Below are positions 16,374 through 25,142 of a stretch of DNA of 64,000 nt, piece by piece. Where the stretch lies: contig DAINXV010000001.1 of the NCBI GenBank assembly GCA_036749735.1, forward strand, positions 682,001 through 746,000, in the 5' to 3' direction. Source of the stretch: Lawsonella sp012842085. GTDB taxonomy: Bacteria > Actinomycetota > Actinomycetes > Mycobacteriales > Mycobacteriaceae. A program made the position numbers and the translations under genes. Position 1 is the first letter of the stretch. Every line of letters begins with the position of its first letter. The notes under the pieces are model-generated. The model ran no database searches. It was given only the letters and a program-made list of their open reading frames with translations, and had not been told where the DNA came from.

Positions 16374-18071
16374 TTAGCCGACCAGCGGGTCGTCGTCCTC
16401 GTAGCGTGCACGCAGGGACACAGGGCCATCCTGGAGCTTAGCCGGGTTGAGGACACCCTTCGGGTCGTAGAACTTCTTGGCTGCACGGAGGAAGTCAGTC
16501 CACAGGTCGCCGTTTTCAACACGGAGGCCCGGTGCGTGGTCCTGTCCAACACCGTGGTGGTGAGTACAGGTTCCGCCGTGGTTCTCCATAGCCATGGTGG
16601 CCGCATCCTTGACGTCAGACCACTGCTGCATCTCTTCACCCAGCTTCTCGTTCATGAAGTAGGTGTAGTAGAGGGAGCAGCCGGACTGGTAGGTGTGGGA
16701 CACGTGGCAGAACAGGAAGAGCGGAGTGCCGTGGGCGTTTCCAGCAGCTTCCATGTCGTGGATGATGTGCTTGTGCAGGTTGAGTGCGTTATCCCAAGTG
16801 GTGCAGGTTTCGAGGGTGTCGACTGCAATGTTCTTGGTCATCATAACGTCACGCAGGTACGGGCTGGTGAAGCGTTCCTTCACCCAGATGTTTCCGGCGG
16901 TGGGTCCAAGGCGGACACAGTTCTTGCCGATCATCTTAAGGTTGAAGGCTTCGCGCTCGGCGCGTGCTTCGACGTGGCCGCCACCGAATCCGAGTACCGC
17001 CATGCAGGGGGTGTCGATTCCGCGGAAGTTGAGGTACTTGGTGAGGACTTCACCGAGCTTGCCGCCACCGAGCTGCTCAATACCGAAGTAGGTTTCCTTC
17101 TCGTTGGAGAGGCGAGCGAGGTGGGGGAGCTGATCCTTCTGCTTCAGTTCACGGAAAACTTCGATGCCTTCTTCAAAGCTGTTGAAGAAGTAGGAGTCGA
17201 AGACCATGACGTCCGGCTTGTGGTGGATCTGGATGGTGGCTTCGGTGATAATACCGAGGACACCCTCAGAGCCGAGGAAGAATTCGCGCGGATCCGGGCC
17301 AGCTGCGGAGGACGGCATGTCGCGCAGGTCCAGAACACCCTTCGGGGTGACTACGCGGAGGCCGATGACGTTCTTGTCGATACGTCCATAACCGGAGGAT
17401 TCCTGTCCCGAGGAGCGGCAGGAGACCCAGCCACCAACGGTGGAGAATTCGAAGGACTGCGGGAAGTGGCCGACGGTGACGCCGTGCTTGCCGAGTTCCT
17501 CTTCGAGGTCCGGACCGAAGACGCCGGGCTCGACGGTAACCGTCATGGCGTCCTTATTGATTTCCTTGATCTTGTTGAAGCGCAGGGTGGAGAGGCTGAT
17601 GGCCTTCTTGAATCCACCGCGAACGGCTTCCACACCACCGGCGACGGAAGTACCGCCACCGAAGGGGATAATTGCGATTTCGCGCTCTTCACAGACCTTA
17701 ATGACTTTGGCTACCTGGTCTTCGTTGCCAGGGTAGACAATGGCGTCCGGAGCAATTTCGAGTACGCCCAGGCGGAGACGCAGCAAGTCAGGGTAGCTGC
17801 GGCCGTAGGTGTGCATGACGCGGGTGTAGTGGTCGTCCTTGAAGAACTCGTCGCCGACGGCTTCCTTCAGGGCAGCAATGTCATCGGCATCAAGAGCGGA
17901 CGGGTTGATCTTGACGTCTTCAACGTTCGGGGGAGGAGTGTTGGCATCGATGTCCATGCCACAAACGTCGGTGAGGATCTTGACTGCGGCAGGCTTGATC
18001 GGCTTGTCGAAGCCGTCAACGCCCCAGCCCCACCACCGCATGCGGGGCTTGATGTCTTCTTGAATACCCAT
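16374..18071 (-). CDS. FAD-linked oxidase, alkyl-DHAP synthase-like
   Basis: A 565-residue flavoprotein of the VAO/PCMH family. The FAD-binding motif PFGGGTSVAGGV lies near residue 152, and the substrate motif HGGTCTHHHGVGQDH near 505 is typical of alkyl-dihydroxyacetonephosphate synthase. In eukaryotes that enzyme makes ether lipids by swapping an acyl for an alkyl chain. Mycobacteria carry homologues of uncertain role, so ether-lipid synthesis here is only a possibility. A D-lactate/glycolate-type dehydrogenase is the alternative. The ATG at 18071 has an AAAGGA site 9 bases upstream; a longer frame to 18179 lacks one. It is a single gene. Confidence 0.8.
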   Translation of the reverse strand: MGIQEDIKPRMRWWGWGVDGFDKPIKPAAVKILTDVCGMDIDANTPPPNVEDVKINPSALDADDIAALKEAVGDEFFKDDHYTRVMHTYGRSYPDLLRLRLGVLEIAPDAIVYPGNEDQVAKVIKVCEEREIAIIPFGGGTSVAGGVEAVRGGFKKAISLSTLRFNKIKEINKDAMTVTVEPGVFGPDLEEELGKHGVTVGHFPQSFEFSTVGGWVSCRSSGQESSGYGRIDKNVIGLRVVTPKGVLDLRDMPSSAAGPDPREFFLGSEGVLGIITEATIQIHHKPDVMVFDSYFFNSFEEGIEVFRELKQKDQLPHLARLSNEKETYFGIEQLGGGKLGEVLTKYLNFRGIDTPCMAVLGFGGGHVEARAEREAFNLKMIGKNCVRLGPTAGNIWVKERFTSPYLRDVMMTKNIAVDTLETCTTWDNALNLHKHIIHDMEAAGNAHGTPLFLFCHVSHTYQSGCSLYYTYFMNEKLGEEMQQWSDVKDAATMAMENHGGTCTHHHGVGQDHAPGLRVENGDLWTDFLRAAKKFYDPKGVLNPAKLQDGPVSLRARYEDDDPLVG

Positions 18072-18263
18072 AATTTTGGGTCCTTTCGATTGCGTAGTGA
18101 GAAGTTCTCGCCGTGCTTTACACTTTTCGTGTTTCTGTAACGATGGTTTTAGTTTAACCCTAAATAACGGAAAATGCACAAACTATCTAAAAATAGTCAA
18201 AAAAGTGATCAAACTCGCAGCTCAATGTCCTCAAAAAGGTTAAGCAACTTGTTTCCGTTAGGG

Positions 18264-19190
18264 CTAGTTCAACCCTTCAAACCCAATTGCCCGATAAAAC
18301 TCATCCTCGGTGAGAATCCGCAAGGTGCTTCGCTTTTCCCGTTCCTCCAGACCTGCTCGCAGCTCTGTCGAAATACCTTCCAAAAACGGCGTCATCCCAT
18401 CGAAAAAGTAGTTGGTAACCAGGATTGTGGTCCTTCCATCCACTGTATCTGAGACAACTCCACCTCTGCGTTGCACAAGGCAAGACATTTCAGCCTCACT
18501 CAGGCGGTGAAAACGACCGCTAAACACCACCATTTCGCCGCGCATAGCGTTGTTGAACTTCGGTCGTACCGGCATCTCTGTGACGGATGGCTGCTCCGCC
18601 ACAAAAGCATGGAGGGGTGCGTCCTTCGGAACACCCTGCTGCAACACTTGAAAAAGTTCAGGAAGGCTCTTCGCCGGTTCCGGAGCGTGCAGCAATTCCG
18701 CAAAACGCAGCGCCACGTGGGCGTTGGCTACAGCCTTTACCTGCACGTTGCGGCTGGGAACCACGCGCTCCGGGAAAAGATAACGGTAAATACATTCCCC
18801 GGTGTAGTGCGGCAGCCGCAAAGAATATTTGGCGAGCCCCAGTGTGCAGTACCGGCTGTTCTTCACCATCGGGAGACCGTACGCACGGCTGAGGGAGTCA
18901 ATGATCGCCCCCTGCACCGGCATATTGTGAGCAACCAGCGGGTAGTCCTCCACCAGCACGGCAAACCGCTCATAGTAGTGGCGCCACAGCGGCGCACCGG
19001 ACACCTGCTCGGGCCGAATACGGCCGGCCTTTATATGTGTAGGTAACCACTCCTGTGGGGAGTACGGCGGATGGATAAGCTGCCGACCCGTCGCCACCAC
19101 TTCCCCGTTCTCCACCTTTGCGTAGCCAAACGCGCAGGCCGAGTCACGGGAAAAATTCACGGTGTGAAAATCGATTGCAACAAAGTCCAT
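18264..19190 (-). CDS. Degenerate DEDDh exonuclease-BRCT protein
   Basis: A 308-residue protein with an N-terminal fold of the DnaQ/epsilon exonuclease type (starting DFVAIDFHT) and a C-terminal BRCT-like region (MVVFSGRFHRLSEAEMSCLVQRRGG, about 217-240). In active relatives motif I reads DFET, motif II AHNxxFD and motif III HxxxxD. Here motif I is DFHT, motif II AHNMPVQGAI and motif III AHVALRF: one Asp and the His remain, and three acidic ligands are gone. It probably binds DNA or a partner without cutting. Start at ATG 19190; a GTG two codons upstream is possible. Confidence 0.7.
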   Translation of the reverse strand: MDFVAIDFHTVNFSRDSACAFGYAKVENGEVVATGRQLIHPPYSPQEWLPTHIKAGRIRPEQVSGAPLWRHYYERFAVLVEDYPLVAHNMPVQGAIIDSLSRAYGLPMVKNSRYCTLGLAKYSLRLPHYTGECIYRYLFPERVVPSRNVQVKAVANAHVALRFAELLHAPEPAKSLPELFQVLQQGVPKDAPLHAFVAEQPSVTEMPVRPKFNNAMRGEMVVFSGRFHRLSEAEMSCLVQRRGGVVSDTVDGRTTILVTNYFFDGMTPFLEGISTELRAGLEEREKRSTLRILTEDEFYRAIGFEGLN

Positions 19191-19288
19191 CAACACCCAC
19201 TTTAAGAATTACTGCACTGGGGCTATTTACCTACCAGCTGGCACACCCCCTCTTGCGGAGGCGAGTATTCAGCTGGTTTCGAATAACG

Positions 19289-20032
19289 TTACTGCTGTTC
19301 TAGCGCGTGCAGACGGGCCTGGTCGAAGAAAAGAACTTCGTAGAGGATAGCTGTCATGAAGCCGGCGGTCGCTGCTGCTACTTCCTCCAAGCTGGCTTCA
19401 TTTAACGCTGCTTCCACCACATGGATGGCCTGTTGGGCGGCGGTGGTGAATTCTTCTCCGGTATACATGTTGATCCACTCGGAGAACGGGTGCTTCTCCC
19501 CTGGGTGATCTGCTTCCCAGGCTTCCTTCGCGGGCTTCAACCGGAACGCCACCTCCGGGTAGCTCCAGAAGCATGGCAGCATGGCGCCACATCCCACGGC
19601 GTAGCTTTGGTTCATTGTGGAGTCGGCCAAGAAGTTGCGGTAGGCCAAGCACGCGGGGGAAGGATCGTCTTCCTTTTCCGCAATCTGGGCGTCGTCAAGT
19701 TCCTTATTGTGGGAGTCCACTTCTGCTTCTGACACTTTTGCAGAGTGCTCCCAAAATTCGGCAATGTCTGCGGTGGGGGCTTTTTCGGCGAGTGCGCGCA
19801 GACTCCGAATATAGGTGTTGAGGTAGGCGTTGTCTTGTTTCAGGTAGTAGTTGTACTCGTCCGGGTCCATGCTGCCGTTGCCCATGTGGTGCACAAAGGG
19901 CGTGGCCATAATGTTGTCGAAGAACTCTGCAGCCTCGTCCCAGAGTTTCTGGGTGAGTGGCCCGGCTGCCGGAAGATAGGCTTCGCGGGTGTGTTCCGGG
20001 CGGTAGGTAACGTCAACTTCCGGAAACTCCAT
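19289..20032 (-). CDS. tenA: TenA-family thiaminase II
   Basis: Likely aminopyrimidine aminohydrolase that salvages degraded thiamin. The 247-residue all-helical protein contains Cys154 in the characteristic MLPCFWSYPEV segment, an Asp/Tyr-rich N-terminal block (PDEYNYYLKQDNAYL) and a late Glu in ILYEVLFFDQA, all matching TenA. The ATG at 20032 has a GAGGG site 8 bases before it; the frame upstream of it is not family sequence. No thiamin riboswitch was seen upstream. It follows nrdG on the same strand with about 130 bases between, so it may have its own promoter. Confidence 0.85.
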   Translation of the reverse strand: MEFPEVDVTYRPEHTREAYLPAAGPLTQKLWDEAAEFFDNIMATPFVHHMGNGSMDPDEYNYYLKQDNAYLNTYIRSLRALAEKAPTADIAEFWEHSAKVSEAEVDSHNKELDDAQIAEKEDDPSPACLAYRNFLADSTMNQSYAVGCGAMLPCFWSYPEVAFRLKPAKEAWEADHPGEKHPFSEWINMYTGEEFTTAAQQAIHVVEAALNEASLEEVAAATAGFMTAILYEVLFFDQARLHALEQQ

Positions 20033-20163
20033 GATAAATCCCTCACTTCTGTCCGAACTGGACGGAAGAACTAATTGTTTCTTGTTCACCATTATGGCGA
20101 AAAAAGGGAAGTTGTGGGAGGGTATGCGGCGCAGAAGAAGCCGAAATCCTCCCTACCGTGCAC

Positions 20164-20922
20164 CTACCCGTAGTTAAATTCGTGCGCCAACTCGGCAAAC
20201 TTCTGGTCCCAGCCCGGCACATCGTAAACCATGCGGGTGCCGTCGTCGAGGATTTCGCGGGCACCGTCGGGACGGGCTTGCTGGAGACGGTAGCTCCCCA
20301 CCTTGGCCTCCTGGAGCATGTCCACAATGTCGGGGAGGTCGTCGATGGCGATACTGTCGGGGTGCAAAGTGGTGCGCGCCTGCACTTCGATTCCGGCGTC
20401 AATCAGCATCGCGAGTGACATTTGGGCACGCTGGGCACCCACGATACCTTTCGGGTCGTCCACTCCGGTTCCCATGATGAGCCCGTAGTGCGGGTATGCA
20501 GCTTTAATGTCAAAGCCCACCCAATCGATGAGCGGCAGGAGTTTGTCGAGACGCTGTGGGAAGCTTCCCGAAGTGTGCAGACCAACCTTGAAACCCATGT
20601 CTTTTACTATGCGCATGGCATCAGCAAGGCCCCGTTGCCGGGTGGGTTCCCCGCCGGTGAACACCACACCGTCCAGTAGTCCGTGACGGCGCTCCAGCAG
20701 GTCGGTTACTTCCTGCCATTCCACTGTTCCGGCACCACGCGGATCGATGAGGTCCGGGTTGTGGCAATAGACGCAATTCCAGGGGCAGCCTTGTAGGAAA
20801 ACAACCGCAGCCATGTGGCCGGGCCAGTCCACTGTGGAGAGCGGAACCAGCCCGGCAATCACCAGGTCGTCTGCGGTCTGCGGGCGGCGCATGTGCTGGC
20901 CGCGCATGTGCTGGTGTCGCAT
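20164..20922 (-). CDS. nrdG: Anaerobic RNR-activating protein NrdG
   Basis: Radical-SAM enzyme that places the glycyl radical on NrdD under anoxia. The 252-residue product has the iron-sulfur triad Cys46, Cys50 and Cys53 in GCPWNCVYCHN and the GGEP motif VVFTGGEPTRQRG that binds SAM. The 5' end is odd: three in-frame ATG codons, each followed by CG, sit inside a short repeat (MRHQHMRGQHMRR), so the exact start (20922, 20907 or 20892) is open. It follows nrdD immediately, one base apart, and shares its promoter with the NrdR boxes. Confidence 0.92.
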   Translation of the reverse strand: MRHQHMRGQHMRRPQTADDLVIAGLVPLSTVDWPGHMAAVVFLQGCPWNCVYCHNPDLIDPRGAGTVEWQEVTDLLERRHGLLDGVVFTGGEPTRQRGLADAMRIVKDMGFKVGLHTSGSFPQRLDKLLPLIDWVGFDIKAAYPHYGLIMGTGVDDPKGIVGAQRAQMSLAMLIDAGIEVQARTTLHPDSIAIDDLPDIVDMLQEAKVGSYRLQQARPDGAREILDDGTRMVYDVPGWDQKFAELAHEFNYG

Positions 20923-20923
20923 G

Positions 20924-22918
20924 TTACAGAACCATCAGTTTTTCGGAGTCGTGGGCGGTTTCCATCCGATCCCCGGAGAGACTCGGGACGGACCGCGGCC
21001 CCTCGACTGGGCTGTGCAGCGCGGTTTCTTCCTTGAAGGAGACGCGTTCTTTTTGTTCGGACTGTTTGCCCTTGTTGAAGCTCTTGACGGGGCGGAAGTA
21101 GCCCATCACACGGGTCCACACTTCGCACTCCACCGGCTCCCATTCGGCCTCCAGCTGGGCGGCCGTTTTCTTGACGGGTTTGCCGGCAGCTTCGGCGGCC
21201 TTCGCGGCAGCCACTTCGGCGTCGTGGTCGGCCTGGCACTTGGGGCAGTACTGGTGTTCGCCACTGAGGTAGCCGTACTTGGGGCTAATCGAGAAGGTGG
21301 GGGTGATGGTGATGTAGGGAACGCGGAAGGCGGTAAGCGACCGGCGTACCAGCTCGCGGCAGGTGGCGGCGTCGGAGACCCGCTCACCCATGTAGAGGTG
21401 CAGCACGGTGCCACCGGTGTACATGGACTGTAGGTCTTCCTGCATCTCCAGCGCTTCGAAGGGGTCTTCGGTGTAACCGACGGGCAGCATGGAGGAGTTG
21501 GTGTAGTAGGGGGCGTCCTCGAAGCCGGCCTGAATAATGTCCGGGAAGCGTTTCTTGTCTTCACGGGCGAAGCGGTAGCAGGCACCTTCCGCCGGGGTGG
21601 CTTCCAGGTTGTAGAGGTGGCCGGTTTCTTCCTGGAATTTCACCAGGTTGTCACGGACTCGCTCCAACAGTTGCATGGCCATTTCGTGGCCGGTGACGGA
21701 GCTGATGTCGTCTGTGTCTTCGGTGAAGTTGCGGATCATTTCGTTGATGCCGTTGACACCAATGGTGGAGAAGTGGTTGTCCAGGCTTTCCAGGTAGCGG
21801 CGCGTGTAGGGGTAGAGGCCAGCATCGTTCAGTTCGTCCACTTTGACGCGCTTGCGCTCGAGGGTGTCTTTACCCATTTCCATGAGTTCGTCGACGCGGT
21901 CCATGAGGCCTTTCCAGTCACCTTTGTACTGGTAACCGAGGCGGGCGCAGTTGAGGGTGACGACACCGATGGAGCCGGTTTGTTCGGCGGAACCGAACAG
22001 TCCGTTGCCGCGCTTCAACAGTTCCCGCAGGTCGAGTTGGAGGCGGCAGCACATGGAGCGAATCATGCCCGGGTCCAGGTCGGAGTTGATGAAGTTCTGG
22101 AAGTAGGGCAGTCCGTACTTGGCGGTCATTTCGAAGAGGGGCTCCACAATGGGGGCTTCCCAATCGAAGTCTTTGCCAATGTTGTAGGTGGGGATGGGGA
22201 AGGTGAAGACGCGGTCGTCGGCGTCGCCTTCCGTCATGACCTCAATGAACGCCCGGTTGATGAGCGTCATCTCCTCCTGCAGATCTCCGTAAGTGAAGTT
22301 GACGGGCTCGCCACCAATGAAGGGGTACTGTTTGGCAAGGTCTTCGGGGCACTGCAGGTCGAAGGTGAGGTTGGTGAAGGGGGTTTGGGTGCCCCAGCGG
22401 CTGGGGACGTTGAGGTTGAAGATGAGCTCCTGCATCTCCTGTTTGACCTCTTCGTAGGTGAGATTGTCAAGACGCACGAAGGGAGCCATGTAGGTGTCGA
22501 AGGAGCTGAAGGCTTGCGCACCGGCCCACTCGTTTTGGAGGGTGCCGAGGAAGTTGACGATCTGTCCGCAGGCAGTGGAGAAGTGGCGGGGCGGGTTGGA
22601 GGAGACGGTTCCCGGAACGCCGTTGAAGCCTTCTTCCAGCAGCTGCTTGAGCGACCATCCGGCGCAGTATCCGGCCAGCATGTCGAGGTCGTGGATGTGG
22701 ATGGAGCCGTCGCGGTGGGCGGCACCAGCTTCCGGGCTGTAGACCTGGCTGAGCCAGTAGTTTGCGACCACTTTGCCGGAAGTATTAAGCATCATGCCAC
22801 CCAGTGAATAGTCCTGGTTGGCATTGGCGTTGACGCGCCAATCGGACCGATCCAGGTATTCGTCGATGGTTTCCTGCACATCGACGAGGGGTTTGCGGGG
22901 GCTTCCGAGGGTCGCCAT
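20924..22918 (-). CDS. nrdD: Anaerobic ribonucleotide reductase NrdD
   Basis: Class III ribonucleoside-triphosphate reductase, the oxygen-sensitive enzyme that makes dNTPs anaerobically. The 664-residue product shows the thiyl cysteine region VVTLNCARLGY and the glycyl-radical site WTRVMGYF (Gly near 606). A CPKC pair belongs to the C-terminal zinc site. Between that pair and the radical loop lies an Ala/Lys-rich insert of about 40 residues, and a tail of roughly 35 residues follows the usual end. ATG at 22918 with AAGGAG 6 bases before; the frame upstream to 23029 is not family sequence. Controlled by the NrdR boxes at 23024-23071. Confidence 0.95.
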   Translation of the reverse strand: MATLGSPRKPLVDVQETIDEYLDRSDWRVNANANQDYSLGGMMLNTSGKVVANYWLSQVYSPEAGAAHRDGSIHIHDLDMLAGYCAGWSLKQLLEEGFNGVPGTVSSNPPRHFSTACGQIVNFLGTLQNEWAGAQAFSSFDTYMAPFVRLDNLTYEEVKQEMQELIFNLNVPSRWGTQTPFTNLTFDLQCPEDLAKQYPFIGGEPVNFTYGDLQEEMTLINRAFIEVMTEGDADDRVFTFPIPTYNIGKDFDWEAPIVEPLFEMTAKYGLPYFQNFINSDLDPGMIRSMCCRLQLDLRELLKRGNGLFGSAEQTGSIGVVTLNCARLGYQYKGDWKGLMDRVDELMEMGKDTLERKRVKVDELNDAGLYPYTRRYLESLDNHFSTIGVNGINEMIRNFTEDTDDISSVTGHEMAMQLLERVRDNLVKFQEETGHLYNLEATPAEGACYRFAREDKKRFPDIIQAGFEDAPYYTNSSMLPVGYTEDPFEALEMQEDLQSMYTGGTVLHLYMGERVSDAATCRELVRRSLTAFRVPYITITPTFSISPKYGYLSGEHQYCPKCQADHDAEVAAAKAAEAAGKPVKKTAAQLEAEWEPVECEVWTRVMGYFRPVKSFNKGKQSEQKERVSFKEETALHSPVEGPRSVPSLSGDRMETAHDSEKLMVL

Positions 22919-23268
22919 TGTTGTCTCCTTCACGTAACTTGGTGGTGCTCGTGGCGTGAGCGTAGGGGGAGGTAAATTTTCCTGCCGTGCATTTACAACC
23001 CTAGACCAGAAATTGTCACGTTTAAGCAATATGTAGGGTTTGTTTCAAATACCCACCACAATATGTAGTGCTAGTTATGACATTTTCTTTTGAATTCCCA
23101 GGAGAAGGAATTATTGGCATCCCCTTTTTGTGGTGACCAACTTCACAGAAATGCTTTGACAACCGCGTGTCGCAGCCACTCTTATTAACAATTTTCACAT
23201 CCGTCACAAAAAATTGCTGCTAGCGATAAACCCTGAACAATTGTCCGGAAACATGACAAACTTACGAC
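22919..23268. other. Divergent promoter region nrdD / LIP lipase
   Basis: No gene is visible in this 350-base gap. It holds the NrdR boxes on the nrdD side. The rest, towards the lipase gene, is A+T-rich without a motif I can name. Confidence 0.6.
23024..23071. promoter_or_regulatory. Tandem NrdR boxes upstream of nrdD
   Basis: Two 16-bp sites, 23024-23039 and 23056-23071, match the known NrdR palindrome ACACWATATATWGTGT at about 12 and 13 of 16 positions. They start exactly 32 bases apart, the three-turn spacing typical of NrdR pairs. They lie 106-153 bases upstream of the nrdD ATG, so the dATP/ATP-sensing repressor NrdR should control nrdD-nrdG. Confidence 0.8.
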
Positions 23269-24585
23269 ATGAGCATTATCGGAAAGAAAATTGTTGCTAT
23301 CGGAGCCACCCTTACCCTCGCGGTGAGTGGTCTTGCCTCCGTGAATGTGCACAACGCCGCGCCCGCTCACGCGGCTCCCGACTACAACGCAGATGGCACC
23401 CTCTCAAACAAAAACTTGCCCATCTGGGATCACACCCCTCTCCCCTCCTTCTACCGCCTCTCTCCCCAGCAACAAGCCAAGCCCCATGGCACTCTCATTC
23501 GCTGGGATAAGCAATGGAGCCCCTATAAAACCCGCTCGGTGCATCGGCTAGTCTTCAGCTCCCGGGACAGCTTTAACCGGCCCATCACCGGCAGCGCGGC
23601 CCTTATTCTTCCCAAGCAGCCCACCAAAGTTAAGGGCTACGCCAAAACTGGTGCCTACACGCCCATTGTGGTCATCAACGACATGATCAACTCTTTAGGC
23701 ACCCGGTGCCAACCCTCGTTTGCGCTCACCAGCAACGACAATGAGCACCGTAGCCAAAACAAACGTGTCTACGAAGAGGCCGAAGACTACATTGTCCGCG
23801 GCTGGGCCGTACTCATTCCGGATTTCCTTGGCATGTTCGGTGAATACGGCGCCAACATTATGAGTGGGCGCATCGTACTGGATGCCATCGCAGCGGCCAC
23901 CAACACCAAGGCTTTCGGGCTGTACAACAGCCGCGCCATCGTCACCGGCTACTCCGGCGGTGGCATGGCCAGCATGTACGCAGCAGCCCAGCAACCCACA
24001 TACGCACCCGGCAGCAACCTCTTGGCAGTAGCAGCCGGCGGTACCCCGGTAGACCTACCCTGGATGGTGGATTTCTTCTCCAAGCTGGGTCCCATCCCCA
24101 ACCCGGTCTTCGGCTATGGCACCGGCGTGCTGATGGGTCTGCAGCGTGAATACGGTGAACGTATCCGCGTCTACGACCGCCTCACCGAAAACGGCAAGAA
24201 GGTGTTCCGCGCCTCGCGCAGCCTCTGCCACGATGAGATGCTGGAGGCCTCCTCCGGAGAATCCTTCCCCAGCATGTTCGCGGTGGATGACATTGCCTCC
24301 AGCCCAGATATTCTGGCGGCCGGCAAAGCCAACTCCTTGACCTACTACGCACCCATTCCGAAGGTGCCGCTCTACATCTACGGCGCCTACACCGACATTG
24401 CGGTGCCGTTGAGCCTCATGGAGAAAGTGGTGAACCGTTACCGCAGCAAGGCCCCCAGCCTGCCCATCTGGTTCCGTCCACAACTCGGCCCCAACCATAT
24501 GGATGCCTTCAACCAGGCCCAACCTGAAATCCAGCAGTGGATGAAGAACCTGTTTGCCGGCAAGAAAGCGCCAAGTAACCCGTAG
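23269..24585 (+). CDS. Secreted lipase, LIP family
   Basis: Exported lipase of the secretory LIP family (the type found in Corynebacterium, Nocardia and Candida). The 438-residue product has a signal peptide (about 1-36, AHA-A cleavage), family N-terminal region LPSFYRLSPQQQAKPHGTLI, and the nucleophile Ser229 in VTGYSGGGMASMYAA. Acid and His lie in the C-terminal third (YGAYTDIAVP; GPNHMDAF). No ribosome site is obvious before the ATG. Monocistronic with a strong terminator. It should hydrolyse triacylglycerols outside the cell. Confidence 0.85.
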   Translation: MSIIGKKIVAIGATLTLAVSGLASVNVHNAAPAHAAPDYNADGTLSNKNLPIWDHTPLPSFYRLSPQQQAKPHGTLIRWDKQWSPYKTRSVHRLVFSSRDSFNRPITGSAALILPKQPTKVKGYAKTGAYTPIVVINDMINSLGTRCQPSFALTSNDNEHRSQNKRVYEEAEDYIVRGWAVLIPDFLGMFGEYGANIMSGRIVLDAIAAATNTKAFGLYNSRAIVTGYSGGGMASMYAAAQQPTYAPGSNLLAVAAGGTPVDLPWMVDFFSKLGPIPNPVFGYGTGVLMGLQREYGERIRVYDRLTENGKKVFRASRSLCHDEMLEASSGESFPSMFAVDDIASSPDILAAGKANSLTYYAPIPKVPLYIYGAYTDIAVPLSLMEKVVNRYRSKAPSLPIWFRPQLGPNHMDAFNQAQPEIQQWMKNLFAGKKAPSNP

Positions 24586-24611
24586 TCACAACACAATAAG
24601 TTCATAAAAAG

Positions 24612-24650
24612 CTAGGCGGTGTACCTGTTTGGTACACCGCCTAGTTCTAT
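24612..24650. terminator. Bidirectional terminator
   Basis: A perfect 14-bp stem (24612-24625 with 24631-24644), with AAAAA before and a T-rich stretch after, between the convergent LIP lipase and CAP genes. Confidence 0.85.
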
Positions 24651-24686
24651 TACTCCCCCTCCACACTCACGTGTGAAGGTCTCTAA

Positions 24687-25142
24687 TTAGCGCAGGAAAC
24701 GCTGGGTAACGTACCAGCCTCCGCGCCAGTCTTGGGCCATCCCAATGCCCACACGCCGATAGTCTCCCACCATGTTGCGATAGTGACCCGGTGAGTCCCT
24801 CCATGCTTCAACAGCTAATTCGGGGTGATTATCACTGACCCAAAAAACATTCTCTGCGTGGTAGAAACCCATCATTTGGGTGGTATCGTGCTGCAGCTCC
24901 CCAATCCGAGCTTGGTAGGCCGACCATTTGGTGGAATCAGCCGCTAGTTGCTCATCCCAAGCCAGCGGCCTTTTGCCAGCCTGTTTTCTTACTTGGTTAG
25001 TTTGATGGAAAAGATTCTTAGCAACCGATGCCTGTTGTTCGGCAGTTAAGGTTTCTGCCGGTGCAGCTGTCGCGACTGGGGTCACTGCCGTTGGTGCCAC
25101 CAAAGTGGCTGCCAACGCAATTCCAGCAATAAGCTTTTTCAT
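24687..25142 (-). CDS. Secreted CAP-domain protein
   Basis: A 151-residue exported protein: signal peptide about 1-34 (ATAA-P), then a CAP/SCP domain with the Asn-containing start NLFHQTNQVRKQAGKRPLAWDEQLAADSTKWSAYQ, the AENVFWV motif, the SPGHYRNMV helix and the closing strand YVTQRFLR. Several canonical CAP residues (the His before AEN and the GH of SPGHY) are kept. Function of bacterial CAP proteins is mostly unknown. A GGAGGG ribosome site supports the ATG at 25142 over a longer frame. Confidence 0.82.
   Translation of the reverse strand: MKKLIAGIALAATLVAPTAVTPVATAAPAETLTAEQQASVAKNLFHQTNQVRKQAGKRPLAWDEQLAADSTKWSAYQARIGELQHDTTQMMGFYHAENVFWVSDNHPELAVEAWRDSPGHYRNMVGDYRRVGIGMAQDWRGGWYVTQRFLR

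Noticed and set aside
16368..18140. A 590-codon frame on the plus strand
   Set aside because: It is antisense to the flavoprotein gene, whose motifs and ribosome site are clear. The product is an improbable Val/Gly/Asp-rich mix.
20033..20163. Thiamin riboswitch before tenA
   Set aside because: The conserved CTGAGA and related core segments are not present in the gap.
21617..22807. A 396-codon plus-strand frame
   Set aside because: Antisense to nrdD; it encodes no known motif.
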